Shown here in pieces: positions 35,514-42,441 of a stretch of DNA of 42,441 nucleotides (position 1 is the stretch's first letter; each line of letters opens with the position of its first letter). The notes beneath the pieces were generated by a model. It saw only the letters and a program-made list of their open reading frames with translations, did not search any database and was not told where the DNA came from. The DNA comes from Bradyrhizobium sp. STM 3809 (lineage in GTDB: Bacteria > Pseudomonadota > Alphaproteobacteria > Rhizobiales > Xanthobacteraceae). Position numbers and translations under genes: made by a program. The stretch lies in NCBI RefSeq assembly GCF_000239795.1, contig NZ_CAFJ01000166.1, positions 1 to 42,441 of the forward strand, in the 5' to 3' direction.

Positions 35514-36281
35514 ATGGCCGCCGACATCCGCGTCTTCACCTGCCTGTCCGACAATTTCGGCTATTTGATCCACGATCCCGCGACCGGCGCCACGGCGTCG
35601 ATCGACGCGCCCGAGGCGGGCCCGATCACCCGTCAGCTGGAGGCCAATGGCTGGCGGCTCACCGACATCCTGATCACGCATCATCACCATGATCATGTCG
35701 GCGGCGTCGCCGAGCTGAAGCAGCGCTATGGCTGCCGCGTGATCGGGCCGCACGACAAGAAAGCCGCCATCGCCGACGTCGATCTGCGCGTCGCCCATGG
35801 CGACGTCGTCAAGATCGGCGACCTGCTCGCGCGCGTGCTGGAGACGCCGGGCCACACGCTCGACCACGTGTCCTACGTGTTCGATGCCGAGAAGGCCGTG
35901 TTCGCCGCCGACACGCTGTTCTCGATCGGCTGCGGCCGCGTCTTCGAGGGCAGCTATCCGATGATGTGGGATTCGCTGTTGAAGCTGCGGACCCTGCCGG
36001 ATGATTTCAGGCTGTATTGCGGCCACGAATACACCGCCTCGAACGTGAAGTTCGCGCTGACCGTCGATCCGGACAATGAATCGCTCAAGGCCCGTGCCGC
36101 CGAGGTGACCCGGCTGCGCGCCGCCAATCAGCCCACCATTCCCGTGCTGCTGGGTGAGGAGAAACAGGCCAACGTGTTTCTGCGCGCGGACGATCCGGCC
36201 ATCGCGGTCAGGCTGCGCATGAAGGGCGCCAGCGCCGAGGAGGTCTTCGGCGAGTTGCGCGAGCGCAAGAACAAGTCGTGA
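35514..36281 (+). CDS. gloB: Hydroxyacylglutathione hydrolase (glyoxalase II)
   Basis: 255 residues. It hydrolyses S-D-lactoylglutathione to lactate and glutathione, the last step of methylglyoxal detoxification. The metal site THHHHDHVGG (about 55-64) and the later Asp and His in TPGHTLDHVSYV and FAADTLFSIGCGR, LYCGHEYT are all present. The stop overlaps a possible GTG start of the cupin gene by two bases, so the pair is likely one operon. The 221 bp upstream is shared with the divergent methyltransferase-like gene. Confidence 0.96.
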   Translation: MAADIRVFTCLSDNFGYLIHDPATGATASIDAPEAGPITRQLEANGWRLTDILITHHHHDHVGGVAELKQRYGCRVIGPHDKKAAIADVDLRVAHGDVVKIGDLLARVLETPGHTLDHVSYVFDAEKAVFAADTLFSIGCGRVFEGSYPMMWDSLLKLRTLPDDFRLYCGHEYTASNVKFALTVDPDNESLKARAAEVTRLRAANQPTIPVLLGEEKQANVFLRADDPAIAVRLRMKGASAEEVFGELRERKNKS

Positions 36282-36316
36282 GCCAGCACATCTTCCAGTC
36301 TTCGGGGATCACGGCC

Positions 36317-36751
36317 ATGACCACGCTCTCCGCCGCCGGCATCATCGCCCGCCTGGGCCTGCAGCCGCATCCGGAAGGCGGGCATTTCCGCGAGACCTTC
36401 CGCGACACAGCCGTGGATGCCAGGGGCCGCGCGGCGTCCACGCTGATCTACTTCCTGCTCGCCCGCGGTGAGCGGTCGCATTGGCACAAGGTCGATGCGG
36501 TCGAGACCTGGCACTATTACGCCGGGGCGCCGCTGCTCCTGCGCATCGCCAGCGACGGCGAGGCACCGCGCACGACGACGCTCGGTATCGATCTCGCGGC
36601 CGGCCAGCAGCCGCAGGCGGTGGTGCCGGCCCATGCCTGGCAGGCCGCCGAGAGCACCGGCGACTGGACGCTGGTCGGCTGCACGGTCGCGCCAGGCTTC
36701 GAATTCGCTGGATTCGTTCTGGCCGCTCCGGGCTGGGAGCCGCCCGTCTAG
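36317..36751 (+). CDS. DUF985 cupin-family protein
   Basis: 144 residues. LGLQPHPEGGHFRETFRDT is the family start. The cupin core is RSHWHKVDAVETWHYYAGAPL, and the end is VAPGFEFAGFVLAAPGWEP. Function is unknown; a small-molecule or sugar-binding role is possible for cupins. The ATG at 36317 fits the family N-terminus; a GTG at 36278 overlaps the gloB stop and is an alternative, so translation may be coupled. It converges on the GGDEF/EAL gene with one base between the stops. Confidence 0.9.
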   Translation: MTTLSAAGIIARLGLQPHPEGGHFRETFRDTAVDARGRAASTLIYFLLARGERSHWHKVDAVETWHYYAGAPLLLRIASDGEAPRTTTLGIDLAAGQQPQAVVPAHAWQAAESTGDWTLVGCTVAPGFEFAGFVLAAPGWEPPV

Positions 36752-36752
36752 C

Positions 36753-38789
36753 TCAGGCGCTGGCTCCAGCCACCTTCGCGGCAGCCGGCTCATCGAAGCG
36801 CTGACGCTCCCTGGCGAGAAATCCGGAGATCGCGTCGGCCGACATCGGCTTGGCGAAGTAATAGCCCTGGATGTAGTCGGCGCCGAGACGCTTCAGGCTG
36901 TCGAGTTGCTCCTTCGTCTCGACGCCCTCGACGACGCAGGAGATCTCCATGTCGGCGCACAGGCCGGTCAACGACTTGATGATCTTGTGGCTGACCGGGT
37001 TGGCGTTGACGTCGTGCACGAAGCTGCGGTCGACCTTGAGCTTGTCGAGCGGCAGCCGGTGGACATGGCTGAGCGACGAATAGCCGGTGCCGAAATCGTC
37101 CAGCGAGATGCCGCAACCGAGCGCCTTGAGCGCCGCGATCGACTGCTCGGCGCGCGCGAAATCGAACGTGACGGCAGTCTCGGTGATCTCGAACTCGATG
37201 CGGCGCGGCGGTACCCCGCTGGCCTGAATCGCGGCGATCAGCGGCAGGACTCCCTCTGGCGCGCAGATGTCGTGCGCCGAAAGATTGAACGAGATCCGGA
37301 TGTCGTCGGGCCAGGTCCGCGCCGCAGCCAGCGCCTTGACGAGCAGGAAGCGGGTCAGGTGGCGGATCACGCCGATCCGCTCGGCCGCCGGAATGAAGCT
37401 CGCCGGCGACACCATACCGAGCTTGGGACTGTTCCAGCGCGCCAGGACCTCGAAGCCGGTGGTGCGCGCGTTGGCGGCGTCCATGATCGGCTGGAACACC
37501 AGGTCCATTTCGGTCTCGAAATCAGCCGTGCGCAACAGGTGCTCGATGACGCTGCGGCTGCGGATCTCCGCCTCCAGCTCGCTCGAGAAGATGACTGCCT
37601 GGCCGCGGGCGCGGCGCTTGGCGTGGTACAGCGCGTAATCGGCGCACTCATACAGGGCATCCGCCGCGGTGGCGGAGCGCGGATAGAGCGCGAAACCGGT
37701 CGAGCACGACAGCCCGGTATGCGTCGTATCGAATTGATAAGGAAGCTTGATCAGGTCGGTGATCTCCCGCCCGAACGACAGCAGATCGTCATCGGTCGGA
37801 TTGCCGGTGACGATCAGGCCGAACTCGTCGCCGCCGAGCCGGGCGAGATGGACCTGCGCACCACGCTGCTCGCAGACGTCGCGGATGCGGCGCGCGGCCT
37901 CGATCAGTACGCGGTCGCCGACCGTGTGCCCGTAGGTGTCGTTGATCGGCTTGAAGCCGTCGAGATCGATGATGCCGACGGCGAGCCGCGTGCCGTCGCG
38001 CTCGGCCTCGGCGAAGGCCTGCGTCAGCTCGGAGAAGAAGCGGCGGCGGTTCGGCAGGTCGGTCAGCGAGTCCAGGTTGGCGAGCCGGAAGTTCTCATCG
38101 GAGAGCGCCTGGGTCGCGGCCTGCTCGGCGAGCAGCGACTTGCGGCTGGCGACGAGCGCGGCGAAGTCGCGATAATAGATGAAGAGCACCGTGACCATGG
38201 CGCCGGACACGAGCAGCTGATTGACGGCGATCGCGCGCAGCGCGTGGACGCCGGTGGCCATGAAGAAGATCACGTAGGGAACGATGACCACAAGGGTCAC
38301 CAGCAGCGCCGCCGAGCGCAGATGCATGAGGCAGAAGATGATGCCGATGACGGTGACCGCCATGTAGAACGCGACCTGGCCCTTGGCATACGGATCGCCA
38401 TAGGGAAACAGCGAGAACGACCAGACCACGAACAGCGCGCCGATGGGCCCGGCGATCCGGTTGGTGACGCGCAGATTGTGCAGAACCTCTGCATCGCTGG
38501 CTGCCCTGTCGTCCTGGCGCAGCCACCACAGCATGCGGACGCCGGTGATCGTCGAGAGCAGCGCCGGGACGGAGATGGTCAGCAATGTCGGCGCAAGCGG
38601 CAGGAACGTGTAGGCGAGCGCGAGGCTGTTGGTGATGAGAATGAAATAGAGCAGCGGCACCTGCTTGGAGAACGCCTGGAACTGCGCGCGCGTCAGCTCG
38701 GGATTGTCCGCAGGAACGCGAAACAAGTTTCCCGCGCGAGCGATGTAACGTCTCACGTCCGGCATCCGCCGCCCCATTGCCTCTTTCAT
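36753..38789 (-). CDS. Membrane GGDEF/EAL cyclic-di-GMP protein
   Basis: 678 residues. About five or six membrane helices (roughly 45-215) lead to a GGDEF domain (about 235-400) with the full RLGGDEF site, and then an EAL domain. The EAL signature reads GFEVLARW, so EVL; the Glu is kept. [33 protein letters not shown] and VEGVET follow, so the phosphodiesterase looks intact. It may both make and break cyclic-di-GMP, or one domain may dominate. The membrane region resembles an MHYT-less sensor. The ligand is unknown. The gene is not paired with any effector. Confidence 0.93.
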   Translation of the reverse strand: MKEAMGRRMPDVRRYIARAGNLFRVPADNPELTRAQFQAFSKQVPLLYFILITNSLALAYTFLPLAPTLLTISVPALLSTITGVRMLWWLRQDDRAASDAEVLHNLRVTNRIAGPIGALFVVWSFSLFPYGDPYAKGQVAFYMAVTVIGIIFCLMHLRSAALLVTLVVIVPYVIFFMATGVHALRAIAVNQLLVSGAMVTVLFIYYRDFAALVASRKSLLAEQAATQALSDENFRLANLDSLTDLPNRRRFFSELTQAFAEAERDGTRLAVGIIDLDGFKPINDTYGHTVGDRVLIEAARRIRDVCEQRGAQVHLARLGGDEFGLIVTGNPTDDDLLSFGREITDLIKLPYQFDTTHTGLSCSTGFALYPRSATAADALYECADYALYHAKRRARGQAVIFSSELEAEIRSRSVIEHLLRTADFETEMDLVFQPIMDAANARTTGFEVLARWNSPKLGMVSPASFIPAAERIGVIRHLTRFLLVKALAAARTWPDDIRISFNLSAHDICAPEGVLPLIAAIQASGVPPRRIEFEITETAVTFDFARAEQSIAALKALGCGISLDDFGTGYSSLSHVHRLPLDKLKVDRSFVHDVNANPVSHKIIKSLTGLCADMEISCVVEGVETKEQLDSLKRLGADYIQGYYFAKPMSADAISGFLARERQRFDEPAAAKVAGASA

Positions 38790-38993
38790 TCGCAGCAGTG
38801 TTGCGCAGCACGGGTAAAGGCCACGTTAGGTGCAGAGCGGGCCGCCACCTTATCGGCGGTTGCAATCTACCGGCCGTTGGCCGCCCACCTCTTTCGATTA
38901 AGCGTGCATCAAGGATAACGGACAGATTTGCGCTGCCGCGAGAGATCCGAGCGCGCATCCGACATGACGCCGGAATAGCCGAGAGCGTGCCGC

Positions 38994-39866
38994 TCAGAGG
39001 CCTCGCAGCCGGAACAGGTCCTTCGCCGCAACCAGTCCGCCGCCGGCGATCAGCAGCGCCGCGACCGCGATCGCCGCGCTGGGCTTGGCGTAGCCGGCCA
39101 GAATGAGAAAGGCCGTCGACAGCAGTGGCGTGGCATAGGACGCCGCGCCGAGCACGCGGATGTCGCCGCGCTTCATGCCGACGTCCCAGGCATAGAACGC
39201 CGCGCCCACCGGGCCGATGCCGAGGCCCGCGACCGCAAGCCACTGAACGGCACCGTCCGGCCAGACCGTCGGCTCGATCGCGGCATGCACCACGGCGGCG
39301 AACAGCGATGTCGCGAGGCAGAAGCCGGCGACAGCGTCAGTCGGCACCGCCTTCAAGCGGCGTGACAGCACCGAGTAGATCGCCCAGACGAACGCGGCAA
39401 CGAATGCGGCCGCGAGGCCCGGAAGCTGGTCCGCGGCGAAGCTCGCGCCATTGCCCATGAACAGCAGCGCGGTGCCGATGAGACCTAGCGCGGCGCCGAT
39501 AACATGATGGACGGCAAGACGCTCGCCGGGCAGCAAGGCCGAGAACAGCACGATCAGCAGCGGCCAAAGATAGTTCAGCAATCCCGCTTCCGCCGGCGGT
39601 GCGAAACGCAGGGCCAAAAAATACAGCGCGTGGTAGCCGAACAGTCCGCCGACGCCGACCGCCCAGGCCAGCGCCGGCTGCCGGAGGCTGCGCGGCGCTG
39701 CCGGGCGTCCGATCCAGGTGAGCATCCCGACCAGGCCGCCGACCGCGAAGGTCATGGCCGCCAGCTGAAACGCGGGGATCTTGCCGGTCGCCACGGTCAG
39801 CAGGGCGAGCAGCGACCACATCAGGATCGCGGTCAGACCGATCAGGGTCGCAGTGCGCTGGGACAT
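38994..39866 (-). CDS. YddG-like EamA/DMT exporter
   Basis: 290 residues with about ten helices. The start TATLIGLTAILMWSLLALLTV and GYHALYFLALRFAPPAEAGLLNYLWPLLIVLFSALLPGERL match the aromatic amino acid exporter branch (YddG). The second repeat has AFYAWDVGMKRGDIRVLGAASYATPLLSTAFLIL. It sits in the inner membrane; export of aromatic amino acids is inferred from family. It is alone on this strand between the GGDEF/EAL gene and phaB. Confidence 0.9.
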   Translation of the reverse strand: MSQRTATLIGLTAILMWSLLALLTVATGKIPAFQLAAMTFAVGGLVGMLTWIGRPAAPRSLRQPALAWAVGVGGLFGYHALYFLALRFAPPAEAGLLNYLWPLLIVLFSALLPGERLAVHHVIGAALGLIGTALLFMGNGASFAADQLPGLAAAFVAAFVWAIYSVLSRRLKAVPTDAVAGFCLATSLFAAVVHAAIEPTVWPDGAVQWLAVAGLGIGPVGAAFYAWDVGMKRGDIRVLGAASYATPLLSTAFLILAGYAKPSAAIAVAALLIAGGGLVAAKDLFRLRGL

Positions 39867-39942
39867 CGGCGGCAGGCTCCGTCGCGGCCGCGTCAGTCGG
39901 GCCGTTCACGCCTGTGCCCGTGCCGGGCAACGCCAAAGACGT

Positions 39943-39969
39943 GAATGCCCGCGGCGAGCGCGGGCATTC
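39943..39969. terminator. Hairpin between phaB and the YddG-like gene
   Basis: GAATGCCCGC (39943-39952) pairs with GCGGGCATTC (39960-39969), a 10-bp stem with a seven-base loop. It is 58 bp after the phaB stop. On the minus strand CTTT follows shortly, a weak T-tract. Confidence 0.55.
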
Positions 39970-40026
39970 GGGTCTTAACCGCAGATCGCGTCCGGAGGCA
40001 ACGCCGCCTCTCGCATCACACCGGCA

Positions 40027-40752
40027 TCAGGCCATGTACTGGCCGCCATTGACCGACAGCGTCGAGCCGGTGATGGCGCCGGCCTCGTCGGCCGCGAGGA
40101 ACACGACGGTGCGGGCGATCTCCTCGGGCTCGCCGAGGCGGCCGACCGGGATCAGCGGCAGGATCGACTTCTCCAGCACGTCCTTCGGCACCGCCTGCAC
40201 CATCTCGGTGTTGATGTAGCCCGGGCAGATCACGTTGACGGTGATGCCGGCCTTGGCGGTCTCCAGCGCCAGCGCCTTGGTGAAGCCGATGTCGCCGGCC
40301 TTCGCCGCGGAGTAGTTGACCTGGCCGAACTGGCCCTTCTGACCGTTGATCGAGGAGATGTTGATGATGCGGCCGAACTTGCGCGCGCGCATGCCCTCGA
40401 TGATCGGGCGGGTCATGTTGAACAGCGAGCCGAGATTGGTGTTGATGACGGCGCTCCACTGCTCGAGCGACATCTTGTGGAAGGCCGTATCGCGGGTGAT
40501 GCCGGCATTGTTGATCAGCACGTCGATCGGCCCGAGCTCGGCCTCGACCTTCTTGATCCCCTCGGAGCAGGCCTCGAACGAGCTGACGTCCCATTTGTAG
40601 ACGGGGATGCCGGTCTCGCCCTTGAACTTCTCCGCCGCGGCATCGTTGCCGCCATAGTTCGCCGCGACCTTGTAGCCCGCCGCCTTCAGCGCCTTGCTGA
40701 TTGCAGCGCCGATCCCGCGCGTTCCCCCCGTCACCAACGCCACACGTGCCAT
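40027..40752 (-). CDS. phaB: Acetoacetyl-CoA reductase
   Basis: 241 residues, short-chain dehydrogenase fold. Uses NADPH to make (R)-3-hydroxybutyryl-CoA for polyhydroxybutyrate. The cofactor loop is VTGGTRGIGAAI at 8-19. The catalytic residues S134, Y147 and K151 are in NISSINGQKGQFGQVNYSAAKAG. NNAG is at 81-84. The C-terminus ends TLSVNGGQYMA. GAAGGA gives a good ribosome site. It lies after phaA but a terminator is between the two. Confidence 0.96.
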   Translation of the reverse strand: MARVALVTGGTRGIGAAISKALKAAGYKVAANYGGNDAAAEKFKGETGIPVYKWDVSSFEACSEGIKKVEAELGPIDVLINNAGITRDTAFHKMSLEQWSAVINTNLGSLFNMTRPIIEGMRARKFGRIINISSINGQKGQFGQVNYSAAKAGDIGFTKALALETAKAGITVNVICPGYINTEMVQAVPKDVLEKSILPLIPVGRLGEPEEIARTVVFLAADEAGAITGSTLSVNGGQYMA

Positions 40753-40934
40753 GTCGAATCCTTCCCTCGATGATCAAGCGCACGACGACAACCTGTGGCT
40801 GTCGGCGTACATGCCCGTTGTTATTGGATCACGTCCGCCCTTGCAGCAATCCATTCGCCGCAGAGACATCCATGTTCAACGTCGTTTTTTTAGGAGTTCG
40901 ATTATGCGACGTGTTTGACGGACATCAAGAACAA

Positions 40935-40960
40935 AACGCCCGGCGATATCGCCGGGCGTT
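40935..40960 (-). terminator. Rho-independent terminator after phaA
   Basis: A perfect 26-bp palindrome (AACGCCCGGCGAT and its complement). On the minus strand it is followed by TTTTGTTCTT. It is 62 bp after the phaA stop and 182 bp before the phaB start, so it should end the phaA transcript. Confidence 0.8.
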
Positions 40961-41022
40961 GATCTTTAGTAGAGCGGAGCGCGATTGCGAAGGCCGAACG
41001 GTTCGCAATCACTGCCGCGTTT

Positions 41023-42201
41023 TTAGTCGCGTGCAACGCACAGCGCGATGCCCATGCCACCGCCGATGCACAGCGTGGCAAGACCTTTCTTGGCATCACG
41101 CTTCTGCATCTCGTGCAGCAGGGTCACGAGGACGCGGGCGCCGGAGGCCCCGATCGGGTGGCCGATCGCAATCGCGCCGCCGTTCACGTTCACCTTGGAC
41201 GTATCCCAGCCGAGATCCTTGTTGACCGCGCAGGCCTGCGCGGCGAAGGCCTCGTTGGCCTCGATCAGGTCGAGGTCGGCGATGTTCCAGCCGGCCTTCT
41301 TCAACGCGGAACGCGAGGCCGGGATCGGCCCGGTGCCCATGATCTTCGGATCGACGCCGGCCTGGCCCCAGGAGACGATCCGCGCCAGCGGCGTCTTGCC
41401 TTCCTTGGCGGCCTGCTTGGCGGTCATCAGCACCACGGCGGCGGCGCCGTCATTGATGCCCGACGCGTTGCCGGCGGTGACCGTGCCGTCCTTCTCGAAC
41501 GCGGCGCGCAGCTTGGCCATCGCCTCGAGCGTGGCGCCATGACGCGGATATTCGTCGGTGTCTACCACGGTATCGCCCTTGCGCCCCTTGATCGTGACCG
41601 CCGCGATCTCGTCCTTGAACTTGCCGGCCTTCTGCGCAGCCTCAGCCTTGTTCTGCGACGCAACCGCGAACTCGTCCTGCTGGGCGCGCGTGATCTGATA
41701 CTGCTTCGCAACGTTCTCGGCGGTGTTGCCCATGTGGTAGCCGTTGAAGGCGTCCCAGAGACCGTCCTTGATCATGGTATCGACGAGATCGAGCGATCCC
41801 ATCTTCACGCCGGCGCGCAGATATTGCGCGTGCGCCGCCATGCTCATCGACTCCTGGCCGCCGGCGACCACGATGTCGGAATCGCCGTTCTTGAGCGCCT
41901 GATAGCCCAGCGCGACCGAGCGCAGGCCGGAGCCGCACAGCTGGTTGATGCCCCAGGCCGGGCTGTCGACCGGAATGCCGGCGGCGATCGAGGCCTGGCG
42001 CGCCGGGTTCTGGCCCTGGGCCGCGGTCAGGATCTGGCCCATGATGACCTCGGAGACGCGGCCCGGCTCGACGCCGGCCCGCTCCAGCGCGGCCTTGATG
42101 GCAACGGCGCCCAGCTCGTGGGCCGGGACATTCGCAAACGCACCGTTGAAGCTTCCAACCGGGGTGCGGGCGGCGCTGACGATGACGACATCGTCTGACA
42201 T
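41023..42201 (-). CDS. phaA: Acetyl-CoA acetyltransferase (beta-ketothiolase)
   Basis: 392 residues. Joins two acetyl-CoA into acetoacetyl-CoA, the step before PhaB. The acylated Cys is C89 in [15 protein letters not shown]. The His is in [17 protein letters not shown] and the second Cys in [13 protein letters not shown] chose the ATG at 42201 because CAGGAG ends six bases before it; the ATG at 42207 touches the ribosome site. It is expressed on its own, as judged from the terminator that follows. Confidence 0.96.
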   Translation of the reverse strand: MSDDVVIVSAARTPVGSFNGAFANVPAHELGAVAIKAALERAGVEPGRVSEVIMGQILTAAQGQNPARQASIAAGIPVDSPAWGINQLCGSGLRSVALGYQALKNGDSDIVVAGGQESMSMAAHAQYLRAGVKMGSLDLVDTMIKDGLWDAFNGYHMGNTAENVAKQYQITRAQQDEFAVASQNKAEAAQKAGKFKDEIAAVTIKGRKGDTVVDTDEYPRHGATLEAMAKLRAAFEKDGTVTAGNASGINDGAAAVVLMTAKQAAKEGKTPLARIVSWGQAGVDPKIMGTGPIPASRSALKKAGWNIADLDLIEANEAFAAQACAVNKDLGWDTSKVNVNGGAIAIGHPIGASGARVLVTLLHEMQKRDAKKGLATLCIGGGMGIALCVARD

Positions 42202-42244
42202 GGGCATCTCCTGAGGTTCTTGATCTTGAGACGAGAAAGCGAGG

Positions 42245-42274
42245 GCTTGAGAGCTTGGAGGCTTGAGAGCTTGG
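42245..42274. repeat. Short tandem repeat before phaA
   Basis: GCTTGAGAGCTTGG occurs at 42245-42258 and 42261-42274, a 16-bp period. It lies 44 bp upstream of the phaA start and might be part of a 5' leader or a regulator site. Confidence 0.6.
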
Positions 42275-42366
42275 GAGGTGTTTGAAATGAAAACAAATTT
42301 TTCAGTTCACGGTCGTGCCGGCCGTCCGCAAGCCCCGGATGGGCAGTCGCGCAACCTTCGCCCGGC

Positions 42367-42395
42367 ATCCTGTTAACGTCGTTGCGACATGTCAA
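42367..42395 (-). promoter_or_regulatory. Candidate promoter for phaA
   Basis: On the minus strand TTGACA (42395-42390) is followed after 17 bp by CAGGAT (42372-42367). The -35 is perfect and the -10 is weak (three of six). It would give a leader of about 160 bases through the tandem repeat. Confidence 0.3.
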
Positions 42396-42441
42396 TTGGC
42401 GGCAGCAGCAATTCCTGCTGCGGCGCACTCAAAATGGTGCG

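Noticed and set aside
36468..38918. 816-residue open frame opposite the GGDEF/EAL gene
   Set aside because: Antisense shadow; the minus strand carries clear GGDEF and EAL motifs.

Overview
The window is high-GC chromosomal DNA from an alphaproteobacterium. The best match is Bradyrhizobium or a close relative (Nitrobacteraceae). The reasons are the long SecA with a zinc-binding tail, the ubiG / PH protein / lysC / ptsP / prfA / prmC / DUF4167 gene order, the phaA-phaB pair, a small Bradyrhizobium-type outer-membrane beta-barrel, and many short palindromic repeats between genes. This is inferred from family knowledge; no database was searched. No tRNA, rRNA, CRISPR array, prophage or classical insertion sequence was recognised.

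Layout. 1-419 is the tail of an EAL protein. 554-5000 holds a repeat, an orphan amide/urea-type binding protein, a MarR regulator and an acyl-CoA synthetase. 5109-10182 holds scattered single genes: a porin-like barrel, a GNAT, a glycerophosphodiesterase, an FAD monooxygenase and an exported GH3 hydrolase. 10385-16051 holds secA, a parvulin foldase and argJ (export, periplasmic folding, arginine synthesis). 16061-19284 is an accessory insert with a small secreted protein and two TadG-like von Willebrand proteins. 19447-23397 holds mutT, an NDUFAF5-like protein, comF, grxC, a nitrilase-family amidase and a DUF1178 protein. 23585-24922 holds two converging EamA transporters. 25092-25514 is a GIY-YIG unit with inverted-repeat ends. 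25548-34423 is the housekeeping block from ubiG to DUF4167. 34519-36751 holds a methyltransferase-like gene, gloB and a DUF985 cupin. 36753-39866 holds a membrane GGDEF/EAL protein and a YddG-like exporter. 40027-42201 holds phaB and phaA, which together make (R)-3-hydroxybutyryl-CoA for polyhydroxybutyrate.

Most unusual feature. The GIY-YIG nuclease gene, broken by one frameshift, sits between perfect 42-bp inverted repeats that each carry a hairpin. Shorter gene-less elements with matching ends and hairpins lie at 14604-14731 and 31997-32121. This looks like a nuclease-bearing parent with MITE-like derivatives, comparable in layout to REP/RAYT systems but with a different nuclease fold. At least four other palindromic repeat types occupy other intergenic gaps.

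Other points of interest are a possible second translation start inside lysC, CX3CH motifs in both TadG-like proteins, an 18-bp tandem repeat coding for a charged hexapeptide in the DUF4167 protein, and a structured 565-bp leader before it.
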